64,000 nucleotides of DNA from JAEUQQ01 sp963697285 (GTDB lineage Bacteria; Acidobacteriota; Vicinamibacteria; Vicinamibacterales; JAFNAJ01): assembly GCA_963697285.1 (NCBI GenBank), contig CAVONI010000012.1, positions 1,178,001 through 1,242,000 of the forward strand, given 5' to 3'. The notes beneath the pieces are model-generated. The model ran no database searches, was not told where the DNA came from, and saw only the letters and a list, made by a program, of their open reading frames with translations. Made by a program: the position numbers and the translations under genes. Position 1 is the first letter of the stretch, and every line of letters starts with the position of its first letter. Shown in pieces: positions 47,442 through 58,203 of the stretch.

Positions 47442-48000
47442 CCGAGGCCGCGACGGTGTCGATGTCGTGGCTGGCGTCGATGACGATCCACGAGATGTCG
47501 GCGTCGGCCTGGCGCCGGTAGCTGGCGCGCACGCGCGTCAGGAGTGCGAGGTCGCGCTCGAAGTGGTCACGGTTGGCACGCTTGCGCTCGGCCGCGCAGT
47601 CGGCCGCGATGTCGAGCAGCACGGTGATCGTCGGTTTCGGCAGGTAGCGCTGCATGTCGGCGAGCCAGGCCGGATCGAGATCGAAGGCCTCGCCATACGC
47701 GATGCTCGATGCCGCGTAGCGATCGCAGATGACGATGGCGCCCTCGGCCATGGCCTCGGCGATGCGCACGCGGTACTCGTACCGGTTCGCGACGAACAGC
47801 AACTGCAGGACGTCGGGCGCGTAGGTGCGCTCGCCCGCGAGGGCCGCCGCGATTTCCTGCGCGATGGCCGTCTGGTAGCACGGGAACGCCAGGAACTCCA
47901 CCCGCCGGCCCGCCGCCTCGCAGCGCGCCTGCAGCCGCCGCGCCTGCGTCTCCTTGCCGCTCTGGTCGAGCCCCTCGAAGGCGATCAGCGCGCCGGTCAT
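47404..48000 (-). CDS. tmk: Thymidylate kinase
   Basis: A 198-residue kinase converting dTMP to dTDP. It starts TGALIAFEGLDQSGKETQA, the P-loop, in which the residue after the lysine is Glu rather than the usual Thr or Ser. The DRY-type motif ICDRYAASSIAYGEAFDLD binds the nucleotide base and phosphate. A LID-like region AERKRANRDHFE follows near residue 145. ATG 48000 overlaps the lysA stop (ATGA), so the two are co-transcribed. The altered P-loop does not remove the essential Lys, so activity is still expected. Confidence 0.88.
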   Translation of the reverse strand: MTGALIAFEGLDQSGKETQARRLQARCEAAGRRVEFLAFPCYQTAIAQEIAAALAGERTYAPDVLQLLFVANRYEYRVRIAEAMAEGAIVICDRYAASSIAYGEAFDLDPAWLADMQRYLPKPTITVLLDIAADCAAERKRANRDHFERDLALLTRVRASYRRQADADISWIVIDASHDIDTVAASVSETIDARLGLP

Positions 48001-49283
48001 GATTCGAGTGCCAGCATGTCGTCCACCGATTGACGGCGCCTGACGACCCGCCATCCCCCGCGCTCCACGAGCACTTCGGCGGGCAACGCGCGCCGGTTGT
48101 AGTTCGACGCCATGGCCGCGCCGTAAGCGCCAGCGTCGAGTACTGCCACCAGGTCGTCGACGCGCAGTTCGGTGACCTCGCGATCGACGCCGAACTTGTC
48201 GCTGCTCTCGCAGACCGGGCCCACGATGTCGCAGGTGACCACCGGACGATCGGCGTACACGTCGATGGGGACGATCCGGTGGAACGCGTTGTAGAGCGCC
48301 GGGCGAATCAGCTCGGTCATCCCGGCGTCGAGGACGACGAAGCGGCGTCCCGACGGATGCTGTTTCACGTCGATGACGCGGGCCACCAGGACGCCCGCGG
48401 CCGCGACGATCCAGCGTCCGGGCTCGAGCACGATCGGCAGCCCAGTCGCCTCATGCGTGTCGGCGATGATCGTCGCGTAGTCGGCGACGTCGACGACGGG
48501 CCCCTCGTCGTAGGCGATCCCGAGCCCGCCGCCCAGATCGACGTGGTCGAGCCCGATGCCCTCGGCCTTCAGCGCCGCCACCAGGTCGATCATCACGCGC
48601 GCGGCCTGCGCGAGTGGCTCGATCGTGCGGATCTGCGAGCCGATGTGGACGTGCACCCCCGCGATGTGGAGCCCCGGACGTGTCGCCGCCTCGCGGAGGA
48701 TGGCGACCGCCGCGGCAGCCGGCATCCCGAACTTGTTGTGCTCGCGGCCGGTCGAGATGTGGGGATGCGTTCCGGCATCGACGTCGGGATTGACCCGCAG
48801 GGCGACGCGCGCCCGCGTGCCCTGGCCGGTCGCGATGGCGTCGATGCGCGCGAGCTCGCCGGGCGACTCTGCGTTGATCACGCCGACACCCAGACCGATG
48901 GCACGGTCGAGTTCGTCACGCGACTTGCCGACCCCGGTGAACACCAGGTCGTCGGGGATGAACCCCGCCCGGAGGGCCACCTCGATTTCGCCGACCGAGT
49001 TCGCGTCGGCCTTCACGCCCAGGCCCCGCAGGTGACGGATGACGGCCAGCGTCGAATTGGCCTTCAGGGCGTAGTGGATGGCCGCCGGCGTCGTCCCGAG
49101 CGCCTGCCGGAGCGACCCCACGCGATCGTCGAGGGTGGCGCTGGAGTAGACGTAGCATGGCGTCCCGACGGCGTCGGCGATATCGCGGAGCGGCCTCCCA
49201 TCGCATGCCAGGGTGCCGCCCGGCCGTGGCGCCGACAGACCGGCGGCGCCATCGTCGCCCGCGGACGTGTACGAGAATCCCAT
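47997..49283 (-). CDS. lysA: Diaminopimelate decarboxylase
   Basis: A 428-residue PLP enzyme making lysine from meso-diaminopimelate. The alanine-racemase-like barrel has the PLP lysine in HYALKANSTLAVIRHL, the HIGSQI motif near residue 200, and GGGLGIAYDEG. The C-terminal sheet domain has VVTCDIVGPVCESSDKFG with the active-site cysteine, and GAYGAAMASNYNRRALPAEVLV. ATG 49283 is chosen; the frame extends upstream without homology. It is divergent from the sigma-factor operon (170 bp spacer). Confidence 0.95.
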   Translation of the reverse strand: MGFSYTSAGDDGAAGLSAPRPGGTLACDGRPLRDIADAVGTPCYVYSSATLDDRVGSLRQALGTTPAAIHYALKANSTLAVIRHLRGLGVKADANSVGEIEVALRAGFIPDDLVFTGVGKSRDELDRAIGLGVGVINAESPGELARIDAIATGQGTRARVALRVNPDVDAGTHPHISTGREHNKFGMPAAAAVAILREAATRPGLHIAGVHVHIGSQIRTIEPLAQAARVMIDLVAALKAEGIGLDHVDLGGGLGIAYDEGPVVDVADYATIIADTHEATGLPIVLEPGRWIVAAAGVLVARVIDVKQHPSGRRFVVLDAGMTELIRPALYNAFHRIVPIDVYADRPVVTCDIVGPVCESSDKFGVDREVTELRVDDLVAVLDAGAYGAAMASNYNRRALPAEVLVERGGWRVVRRRQSVDDMLALES

Positions 49284-49453
49284 CACGGCCACGCATTGTA
49301 TCGGACGAGCCGGTTCGGCACCACGCAACGCCCTCGTCGCGCGTGCAGCCCACACCTCGACGCGGCCGTCGGAGCCGGGCGCCGCGCGGGCGTTTGACCT
49401 CGTCCCGTACCGCCCGATATCATCCGCTGATTCCGCCACGGCATCCCGCTGAC

Positions 49454-50101
49454 ATGTCTACTTACCCCACCGGCAGCCCTCCGACCGCGATCGACGATCT
49501 CATCGAGCGCTGCCTGGCGGGTGACCAGGTGGCCTGGGCCGACATCGTCCGCCAGCACTGGCGCCGGGTCTTCAACGTTGCGTACAAGTTCGTCGGCAAG
49601 CACGACGAGGCCGAGGATCTGACACAGGACATCTTCCTGAAGATCTTCAAGTCGCTGCACACGTTCGATCGGCGGGCGAACTTCCAGACGTGGCTCATCA
49701 GCGTCAGCCGGAACCTGTGCATCGACCACTACCGCAGCGTCCGCAAGGAACGCGAAACCATCGACCGCGACGTGGATGCGGGTGAGCTGACGCCGATTTC
49801 GCGCGAAACCGGGCCGTACCATGCCCTGGAATTCAGCGATCAGCGCCTGGTCCTGCGCAAGGCGCTCGACTCGCTGCCGCCCACGCTGCGCTCGGCGGTC
49901 CTGCTCCGCGACATCCGCGGGATGGCCTACCAGGAGATCGCCGAGCGCCTCGACCTGCCCGAGGGCACGGTGAAATCGCGCATCAATCGCGGACGTCTCG
50001 AACTCGTGCGCCAGATTCAGCGTCTTCAAGAGAGCGTCCCGGGTGGACGGCGTCCCCTCGCCGCTTCTGCCATCCGTCCGACGCGCGGAGCCCCGGAATG
50101 A
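49454..50101 (+). CDS. RpoE-like sigma-70 family factor
   Basis: A 215-residue sigma factor. Region 2 includes VFNVAYKFVGKHDEAEDLTQDIFLK and the melting and -10 contacts FQTWLISVSRNLCIDHYRS. A longer than usual acidic linker (about 105-130) precedes region 4: LDSLPPTLRSAVLLRDIRGM and YQEIAERLDLPEGTVKSRI. No anti-sigma factor gene adjoins it. Instead, a STAS protein gene begins inside its stop (ATGA), which suggests control by a partner-switch mechanism. ATG 49454 is chosen as the first Met before region 2. The divergent lysA spacer should hold its promoter. Confidence 0.92.
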   Translation: MSTYPTGSPPTAIDDLIERCLAGDQVAWADIVRQHWRRVFNVAYKFVGKHDEAEDLTQDIFLKIFKSLHTFDRRANFQTWLISVSRNLCIDHYRSVRKERETIDRDVDAGELTPISRETGPYHALEFSDQRLVLRKALDSLPPTLRSAVLLRDIRGMAYQEIAERLDLPEGTVKSRINRGRLELVRQIQRLQESVPGGRRPLAASAIRPTRGAPE

Positions 50102-50454
50102 ACCTCTCGACCGATCGACAGCACGGCATCGCCATCGTCCGCGTGAAGGAATCGCGGATGATGTACCCCACGCTCACGGATTTCTCGAACACGGTGACCG
50201 GCCTGATCACGGCCGGCGAGCGCCGGATCATCATCGACCTCTCTGATGTCGGCTACATCGATTCGGCCACCATCGGCTGCCTGATGGACCTCTACCGGCA
50301 GGTCAGTCCCGATGGCGGTTCGCTGAAGCTCGCGGGCGTGCAGCGTCGCGTCGAGACCATGCTCACCATGACCGGTGCGCAGAACTTCATCGAAGTGCAT
50401 CCCACCGAGCAGGCTGCCATCGACAGCTTCGGGGGCGATCATGCGAACGATTAA
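50098..50454 (+). CDS. STAS-domain anti-anti-sigma factor
   Basis: A 118-residue single STAS domain. The diagnostic strand-helix is RIIIDLSDVGYIDSATIGCLM. The serine of the IDSATIG motif is where RsbV/SpoIIAA-type proteins are phosphorylated by an anti-sigma kinase. In its unphosphorylated form it would sequester such a kinase. No kinase of the RsbW type is encoded in the window. It is translationally coupled to the sigma-factor gene before it and overlaps the next gene by 14 bases, so the three are certain to be co-expressed. Confidence 0.9.
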   Translation: MNLSTDRQHGIAIVRVKESRMMYPTLTDFSNTVTGLITAGERRIIIDLSDVGYIDSATIGCLMDLYRQVSPDGGSLKLAGVQRRVETMLTMTGAQNFIEVHPTEQAAIDSFGGDHAND

Positions 50455-50734
50455 GACGACGACCGACGCCGAGCTCCCGCTCGACGGCGAGCTGATGACC
50501 GTGCTCGAGACGTTGTTCGAGGAAATCACCGTCCGCAAGGAACTCGACCGGACGTTCGAGGACATGATGCGCGAGATCACCCATGTCGTCGATCAGATGG
50601 ACGAACAGGAACGACGCGCGTACCTGGTCGAGAGCCTGTTCCTGAACACCGTGACGTACGAGAACGAGCGCCTCGCGGCCGTGATTCGCGACATCGGGAA
50701 GAAGCGCTCCCACGGCACGCCGAGCGCACCCTAG
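50441..50734 (+). CDS. Small helical protein of unknown function in sigma/STAS operon
   Basis: A 97-residue, mostly helical, acidic protein: ELPLDGELMTVLETLFEEI, then a run with regular hydrophobic spacing through DRTFEDMMREITHVVDQM and ending in a basic tail (GKKRSHGTPSAP). No signal peptide, membrane segment or known domain is visible. It overlaps the STAS gene by 14 bases and sits nine bases before the radical-SAM gene. It could be an adaptor between the sigma switch and the enzyme, or a carrier/peptide substrate, but nothing in the sequence proves either. Confidence 0.7.
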   Translation: MRTIKTTTDAELPLDGELMTVLETLFEEITVRKELDRTFEDMMREITHVVDQMDEQERRAYLVESLFLNTVTYENERLAAVIRDIGKKRSHGTPSAP

Positions 50735-50743
50735 CCCCTGCCC

Positions 50744-52108
50744 ATGTCAGAGAACTACCTGGCCACGCGGTTCACCTGTTCGTGGCCCTGGTCCACGCTC
50801 ATCCTGCTGTGCGACGGGCGCGTGGTCTGCGGCTGCTCCGACCCGTACGCCAAGCGGGTGCTCGGCGACACGCGCCGCGAGTCGCTGGCCGACATCTGGC
50901 AGGGCGAGACCGCGCGGCAACTGCGCGACGACATCAACCGCGGCGGATCGAGCTTCTGCGGCGACTGCCCGCTCAAGCTGCCGCTCGCCGACGACGAACC
51001 CGCGCCCTTGCGCCCGCTGCCGACGTCGGAACGGCCGCCGCGGCTCTACGTCGAGTGCACGGCCGCCTGCAACATCTCGTGCTTCCAGTCGTGCTGCGCG
51101 CCCGAGACGGGCATCACCCGGACGCGCCAGGCCGGCATGCTCGACTTCGACCTGTTCACGCGCGTGATCGACGAGGCCGGGCCGACGCTGGGCCGCGTCG
51201 ATTTCTTCAACTACGGCGAAGCCTTCCTCCACAAGCGCGCCGTCGAGATGTGCGAGTACATCAAGACGACGTTCCCGCACATCTACCTGTACACGAGCAC
51301 GAACGGCCTTGCCCTCGACGAGCCGAAGGTGCGGCGCCTGATCCGGTCGGGCATCGACGAGGTCACCTTCTCGATCGATGGTGCATCGCAGGACGCCTAC
51401 GTGCGCTACCGCCAGCGCGGGAACTTCGAGAAAGCGCTCGCCAACATGCGCGCGGCGGCCGACGAGAAGCACCGGAACGGCCTCGAGCTGCCCTTCATCA
51501 ACTGGCGTTACATCCTGTTCAACTGGAACGACAACGACCGCGAGATGGACCGGGCACGTGCGCTGGCAGCCGACGCCGGCGTCGATCGCCTCTGCTGGGA
51601 GATCACCGACCATCCCGAAGACAGCTACTCGCGCCGGTTCGCGCCCGGGGCCGAGGAGCACGACCGCATCCGCCACCAGATCTGGGACGTCACTGGCCTC
51701 GGCAATGCCATCCCCGGGGCAACACCGCGTGCGCGCATCGAGTTGCGCGGTGTCGTCCGTGGCGCGCCCCTGGAGGGCCGTGCCGGCTCCACGACCCACG
51801 TGGCCACGCGCGTCCGCAACCTGTCGCAGCGGCCCTTCAAGGCCACCATGCCGCACGGGCGGCGTCTCGTGCGCCTCGGGGCGCAGCTCGCGGGCGCCGA
51901 CGGCACCCTCATCGACATGGATCACGCCCGCGCGTGGCTCCCGGGCGAGATTCCCAGCGGCGCGACGGCTGACGTGGCCATCGAGGTCCCCCTCCCGGCG
52001 ACGCCCGGCCGTTACACCTTGCGCTTCGACCTGGTGAGCGAGGGCATCGACTGGTTCGAGACCTGCGGCTCCGAGGTCACGGTCAGGGACCTGATCGTCA
52101 CGCCGTAA
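50744..52108 (+). CDS. Radical-SAM protein with N-terminal SPASM-like domain
   Basis: A 454-residue protein in three parts. Residues 12-80 look like a SPASM auxiliary-cluster domain (CSWPW, CDGRVVCGC, LGDTRRESLADIWQG, CGDC) but at the N-terminus instead of the usual C-terminus. Residues 98-300 look like a radical-SAM barrel, opening RLYVECTAACNISCFQSCC. The cysteines at 105, 109, 113, 117 and 118 are spaced CX3CX3CX3CC, not the canonical CX3CX2C. Later barrel motifs are VDFFNYGEAFLH, YLYTSTNGLALD and EVTFSIDGASQDAYVRYR. Residues 320-454 form a beta-rich domain resembling the Wzt C-terminal sugar-binding sandwich. It closes the sigma/STAS operon. Its substrate is unknown. Confidence 0.8.
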   Translation: MSENYLATRFTCSWPWSTLILLCDGRVVCGCSDPYAKRVLGDTRRESLADIWQGETARQLRDDINRGGSSFCGDCPLKLPLADDEPAPLRPLPTSERPPRLYVECTAACNISCFQSCCAPETGITRTRQAGMLDFDLFTRVIDEAGPTLGRVDFFNYGEAFLHKRAVEMCEYIKTTFPHIYLYTSTNGLALDEPKVRRLIRSGIDEVTFSIDGASQDAYVRYRQRGNFEKALANMRAAADEKHRNGLELPFINWRYILFNWNDNDREMDRARALAADAGVDRLCWEITDHPEDSYSRRFAPGAEEHDRIRHQIWDVTGLGNAIPGATPRARIELRGVVRGAPLEGRAGSTTHVATRVRNLSQRPFKATMPHGRRLVRLGAQLAGADGTLIDMDHARAWLPGEIPSGATADVAIEVPLPATPGRYTLRFDLVSEGIDWFETCGSEVTVRDLIVTP

Positions 52109-52125
52109 TCCGGCGGGGGCGGGGA

Positions 52126-52151
52126 GGGCCGCACTGGGGTGCGGCCCCTAC
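52126..52151. repeat. REP-like hairpin, second copy
   Basis: Inverted repeat GGGCCGCAC (52126-52134), loop TGGG, GTGCGGCCC (52139-52147), then CTAC. Compared with the copy at 36142 the stem differs at several positions but stays perfectly paired, and loop and tail are identical. Compensated stem changes suggest selection on the fold or recognition by the same protein. It lies 18 bases after the radical-SAM stop. Confidence 0.7.
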
Positions 52152-52258
52152 ACCAGACAACACAGCCGGTCCACCAGACAACACAGCCCGGCCACCAGAC
52201 ACGACGGCCCCGCGACCAGACACGACCGCCCCGTTCGACCAGACACGACGACCCGTGC
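52152..52258. repeat. Tandem ~21 bp repeat, five units
   Basis: The core ACCAGACA begins at 52152, 52173, 52194, 52215 and 52238, giving periods of 21, 21, 21 and 23 bases; the rest of each unit drifts (for example ACACAGCC versus CGACGGCC). It directly follows a REP-like hairpin and ends at the lpxC terminator, in a spacer between convergent genes, just as the 36181-36335 array does. The sequence is unrelated to that array. Confidence 0.8.
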
Positions 52259-52261
52259 AGC

Positions 52262-52295
52262 AAAAAAAAGGGGTGACCGATCGCTCGGTCACCCC
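52262..52295 (-). terminator. Intrinsic terminator of lpxC
   Basis: On the minus strand a perfect 11 bp stem (GGGGTGACCGA with TCGGTCACCCC, 52295-52270, loop GCGA) is followed by eight T (52269-52262). It lies about 40 bases past the lpxC stop. This is the clearest Rho-independent terminator in the window. Confidence 0.88.
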
Positions 52296-52335
52296 ACGTG
52301 GTTTGGGAGGAGGGAGAGTATGCGACGGCGACGAG

Positions 52336-53307
52336 TTACCTGACGACCGCAGCCGATCCGACGGACGCAGCCGCGGCGACCGGCGAGGCCAGCGAGCCTT
52401 CCGACGGAAGCTCCACCAGTTCCCACGCCTCAGGCTGGGCGACAATCGCCGCCGCCAGGGACGTGTGCAAGGCGTGCCCACCGCGCTCGACCACGACGTG
52501 GCCGATGATCGGATAGCCCACGAGCGCCAGATCGCCGATACAGTCGAGAATCTTGTGACGCACGCACTCGTCGTCGAACCGCAGCGTGTTGAGCACGCCG
52601 CTCTCGCCGAGCACGATGGCGTTGTCGAGCGAGCCGCCGAGCGCGAGGCCGCGCTGACGCATCATCTCGACTTCCTTCAGGAATCCGAACGTCCGCGCCG
52701 GTGCGATGTCTTCGGCAAAGGCTTCTTCGGTGATCGTGGCCGTCCGCGACTGCGCACGCAACAGCGGGTGGTCGAAACTGATGCTGTACGTGACCTTGCA
52801 CTCGTCGGCCGGATAGACCGTCATGCGCTTGTCGCCGTTCGAGACCGAGATCGGCTGCCGCACCTTGAGATACCGCCGGGGGCTCGACAGCTTCCTGACG
52901 CCCGCTTCCTGGATCAGGTAGACGAACGGCGCCGACGAGCCGTCCATGATCGGCACTTCGGGGTGCGTCATGTCGACGAAGACGTTGTCGATGCCCTGGC
53001 TCACGAGCGCGGCGAGCAGGTGCTCGACGGTCTCGACCCGGGCGTCGCCGACCGACAGCGTCGTCGCGTAGGTGAGGTTGCTCACGGCCGATACGTGGGC
53101 CGGAATTTCGAGGCCGCCCAGGTCGAGGCGGCGGAATCGAATCCCACTGTCGGCGGGCGCGGGCTTGAGTGACAGGGTCACCTTCTTGCCCGAATGGAGC
53201 CCGATGCCCGCGCAGGAAGTGGTTCGACGAAGAGTCCGCTGAGGAGTCATCAATGAGGGCGCGACGGAATGGCCGTCGCTGACCACCGATTCAGAAGAAA
53301 GATACAT
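52336..53307 (-). CDS. lpxC: UDP-3-O-acyl-N-acetylglucosamine deacetylase LpxC
   Basis: A 323-residue zinc enzyme, the committed step of lipid A synthesis. Family marks: RTLRRTTSCAGIGLHSGKKV at the N-terminus; VETVEHLLAALVSQGIDNV with a zinc His; ARTFGFLKEVEMMRQRGLALGGS; and DCIGDLALVGYPIIGHVV with the zinc HxxxD region. The C-terminus has a short Ala/Val-rich tail. The first ATG of the frame is 53307; an internal ATG at 53250 (MTPQRTLRR) matches the usual family start better and may be the real one. It stands as a single-gene unit with its own promoter and terminator. Confidence 0.96.
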   Translation of the reverse strand: MYLSSESVVSDGHSVAPSLMTPQRTLRRTTSCAGIGLHSGKKVTLSLKPAPADSGIRFRRLDLGGLEIPAHVSAVSNLTYATTLSVGDARVETVEHLLAALVSQGIDNVFVDMTHPEVPIMDGSSAPFVYLIQEAGVRKLSSPRRYLKVRQPISVSNGDKRMTVYPADECKVTYSISFDHPLLRAQSRTATITEEAFAEDIAPARTFGFLKEVEMMRQRGLALGGSLDNAIVLGESGVLNTLRFDDECVRHKILDCIGDLALVGYPIIGHVVVERGGHALHTSLAAAIVAQPEAWELVELPSEGSLASPVAAAASVGSAAVVR

Positions 53308-53327
53308 ACCATGTCGGCGCCCAATTG

Positions 53328-53356
53328 ATAATCTCCTGTAACTCGCAACATATCAA
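53328..53356 (-). promoter_or_regulatory. Likely sigma-70-type promoter of lpxC
   Basis: On the minus strand TTGATA (53356-53351) and GATTAT (53333-53328) are 17 bases apart, matching five and four of six consensus positions. The region 53308-53444 is markedly more AT-rich than its surroundings. Transcription would start near 53321, some 15 bases before ATG 53307. Confidence 0.5.
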
Positions 53357-53444
53357 CAGGTTATGTCGAATATGATGAGCTCGACCTGCCGCCCGGACCA
53401 AATATCGTGTCGCGCAGGACACGTCAAATAAACGTCAGGTGTGT

Positions 53445-56303
<2,859 letters not shown>

Positions 56304-56343
56304 GAGTCTCAGTCAGGTTCCCCGGAGGCGAACCAAACCTTGG

Positions 56344-56352
56344 ATTGTACCA
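56344..56352 (-). promoter_or_regulatory. Extended -10 promoter element of uvrA
   Basis: The minus strand reads TGGTACAAT, an extended -10 (TGnTATAAT-like, five of six in the hexamer) about 40 bases before the uvrA start. No good -35 box is seen at 16-18 bases, as is common with extended -10 promoters. I saw no recognisable SOS box but the lineage's LexA site is unknown to me. Confidence 0.45.
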
Positions 56353-56464
56353 CCGTGGGGCGGTTGAAACGGGGTGAGCGCGTTGTGGCTGGACGCACCG
56401 ACGAGGCTGATGGCGCCGGGACGGGCGAAACGCCCGGTGTGGCCACGCCGGTGGGCGGGGCGGC

Positions 56465-57478
56465 CTACATCGTGACGGCCGACCCGGTGGCACCGAGGAA
56501 GCGCCAGACCGTGTCGTTCGAGGCGAGCACGAATCCCCCGTGCCGGTCGAAGGCCACGCCAACCAGCCCTGAACCTGCGACGACCAGTTCCGGTTCCCCG
56601 TCGTCGAGCGGGATCCGGTAGAGCCCGCTGGCGCCGGCCAGCGCATCCACGGCGTAGAGGTCGCCGGTCGGGTCGACGGCGAGCCCCTGGGGACGCCCGA
56701 GGGCCGAGGTCACGACCGAGACCTCGCCGTCGGCATCGACGCGATAGATGCTATCGCGCGGCGAGAGCGTCGGCACGGCGACGAACAGGGCCGACTCCGG
56801 CCCGCACGCCAGGTGGTAGGCGGCCATGCTGGGTGGGAGGGTGGCAAACCACTCGACCTCGCCGCCGGGCAGGCGCCGATGGATGGTTCCCGTCCGGTCA
56901 CCCACGAACATCGTCCCGTCGGCGGCGAAGGCGAGGCCGCAGCTGATCCCGAGGTCGCTGGCGACGACGGTCGGCGACCCGTCGCGCTCGATCCGCACCA
57001 CCGTCCCGTCGTAACGACTCGTGGCGTGCAGGATGCCATCCGGTGCGAGGGCGAGCGACGTGGCGTTCGTGATGCCGGTGGCGTAGATCTCGCGGATGCC
57101 GCCCGGGGTGATGCGGTAGACCGACACGGGCGTCTGCTGCCCGCGCGACCCGCTGCAGGTCACGAAGACGCTGCCGTCGGGGCCGACGACCGGACTGTCG
57201 ACCGCGTGAATGCCGGTCGTGATCTCACGCCCCACGTCGAGAAACGCCGTCTCGCCGCTGACCCCGTCGATGCGCACGGGCGTGGCGCCGCCCGGCGAAC
57301 GGGCGGGGACGACGACCGCCATCCACGACGAGGCCGCAAACGACGCGCGAACGGCATCGGCGCCGATCCGGACGACGGGCAGGTCGGTGTCGAACGTGAA
57401 CGGGCCGCCCTCGAGGCGGATGCGGCCACCGGGCGTCGCGCGCCAGGGTTTGAGGGCAGCAATGCGCTGTGCGCTCAT
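56465..57478 (-). CDS. SMP-30/NHL-type beta-propeller protein
   Basis: A 337-residue protein. The first 80 residues resemble an IPT/TIG-like immunoglobulin domain (GGRIRLEGGPFTFDTDLPVV). The rest is a six-bladed propeller of the SMP-30/gluconolactonase/NHL kind, with repeated blades such as SPVVGPDGSVFVTCSG, SLALAPDGILHATSRYDG, GLAFAADGTMFVGDRTG and GLAVDPTGDLYAVDALAG. Such proteins may be lactonases or binding platforms. There is no clear signal peptide, so it may be cytoplasmic. It lies 160 bases from uvrA and 58 bases from the HNH gene. A specific reaction cannot be assigned. Confidence 0.75.
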   Translation of the reverse strand: MSAQRIAALKPWRATPGGRIRLEGGPFTFDTDLPVVRIGADAVRASFAASSWMAVVVPARSPGGATPVRIDGVSGETAFLDVGREITTGIHAVDSPVVGPDGSVFVTCSGSRGQQTPVSVYRITPGGIREIYATGITNATSLALAPDGILHATSRYDGTVVRIERDGSPTVVASDLGISCGLAFAADGTMFVGDRTGTIHRRLPGGEVEWFATLPPSMAAYHLACGPESALFVAVPTLSPRDSIYRVDADGEVSVVTSALGRPQGLAVDPTGDLYAVDALAGASGLYRIPLDDGEPELVVAGSGLVGVAFDRHGGFVLASNDTVWRFLGATGSAVTM

Positions 57479-57536
57479 CCGATGCTGCCTCCGGCAGACC
57501 GGGTGGCTGCGGCCCTCGGGGACCCGTCGATCCGCG

Positions 57537-58082
57537 TCACGAGTCGTCGCTGCCGTCGTCGAGCTCGACGTTCCAGTACAGGTAGTCGCGCCAGCTCTCT
57601 GGCGTATTGCGGATGCCGATGGTGATCCGCAGGGCTGGTGACCGATCAGGACGACGCGGGTGGCGGATCAGGTGCATGCCCGCCTGGGCAGGCGTGCGTC
57701 CGCCCTTCCTCCGGTTGCAGCTGATGCAGCAGGAGACGATGTTCTCCCAGTCCTTGCGCCCGCCATGGGCGACGGGGACGACGTGATCGAACGTGAGCTC
57801 AGCGGCCGGGTAGACTGTCCCGCAGTACTGGCACCTGTACTCGTCGCGCGCGTAGATGTTGGCGCGCGAGAACGGGACGTAATCGAACTGGCGCTTGATC
57901 TTGATGCGGCGGAGGAGCCGGATGACCGACGGAAGCCGGAAACTGAGCGAAACGCTCCGTATCTCACGGTCATAGACCGAGATCACCTCCACCTTCCCCT
58001 GGCACCAGAGCGTGATGGCCTTCTGCCAGTGGACGACCTTGAGAGGCTCGAACGTCGCGTTGAGGAGGAGCGTCTGCTCCAT
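57537..58082 (-). CDS. HNH endonuclease family protein
   Basis: A 181-residue stand-alone HNH nuclease. The N-terminus EQTLLLNATFEPLKVVHWQKA is the hallmark of a widespread chromosomal HNH group. The core has two CxxC zinc knuckles (CQYCG, CISCN) bracketing the LTFDHVVPVAHGG catalytic strand with the HNH-type His, and ends in a basic RRKGGRTPAQAG helix. Its role is unknown; this group is not tied to restriction systems as far as I know, and no methylase or intron lies nearby. ATG 58082 is chosen by homology of the opening. Confidence 0.85.
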   Translation of the reverse strand: MEQTLLLNATFEPLKVVHWQKAITLWCQGKVEVISVYDREIRSVSLSFRLPSVIRLLRRIKIKRQFDYVPFSRANIYARDEYRCQYCGTVYPAAELTFDHVVPVAHGGRKDWENIVSCCISCNRRKGGRTPAQAGMHLIRHPRRPDRSPALRITIGIRNTPESWRDYLYWNVELDDGSDDS

Positions 58083-58203
58083 GCGCCACCGAAGTGGACT
58101 CGATTCTGAGCGAGGGCCGGTGACAGTGTCAAGGCTGAGACGACCGACGGCCGCGCTGGAGCGCGCTGCTGAACCACCTCGGATCGTCCGATAAGTAGCG
58201 ACG

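Noticed and set aside
52152..52258. Possible CRISPR array
   Set aside because: The 21 bp units abut each other with no unique spacers and no cas genes nearby.
57537..58082. Restriction-modification or intron-homing nuclease
   Set aside because: No methylase, intron or mobile element adjoins it, and the N-terminus matches a stand-alone chromosomal HNH group.
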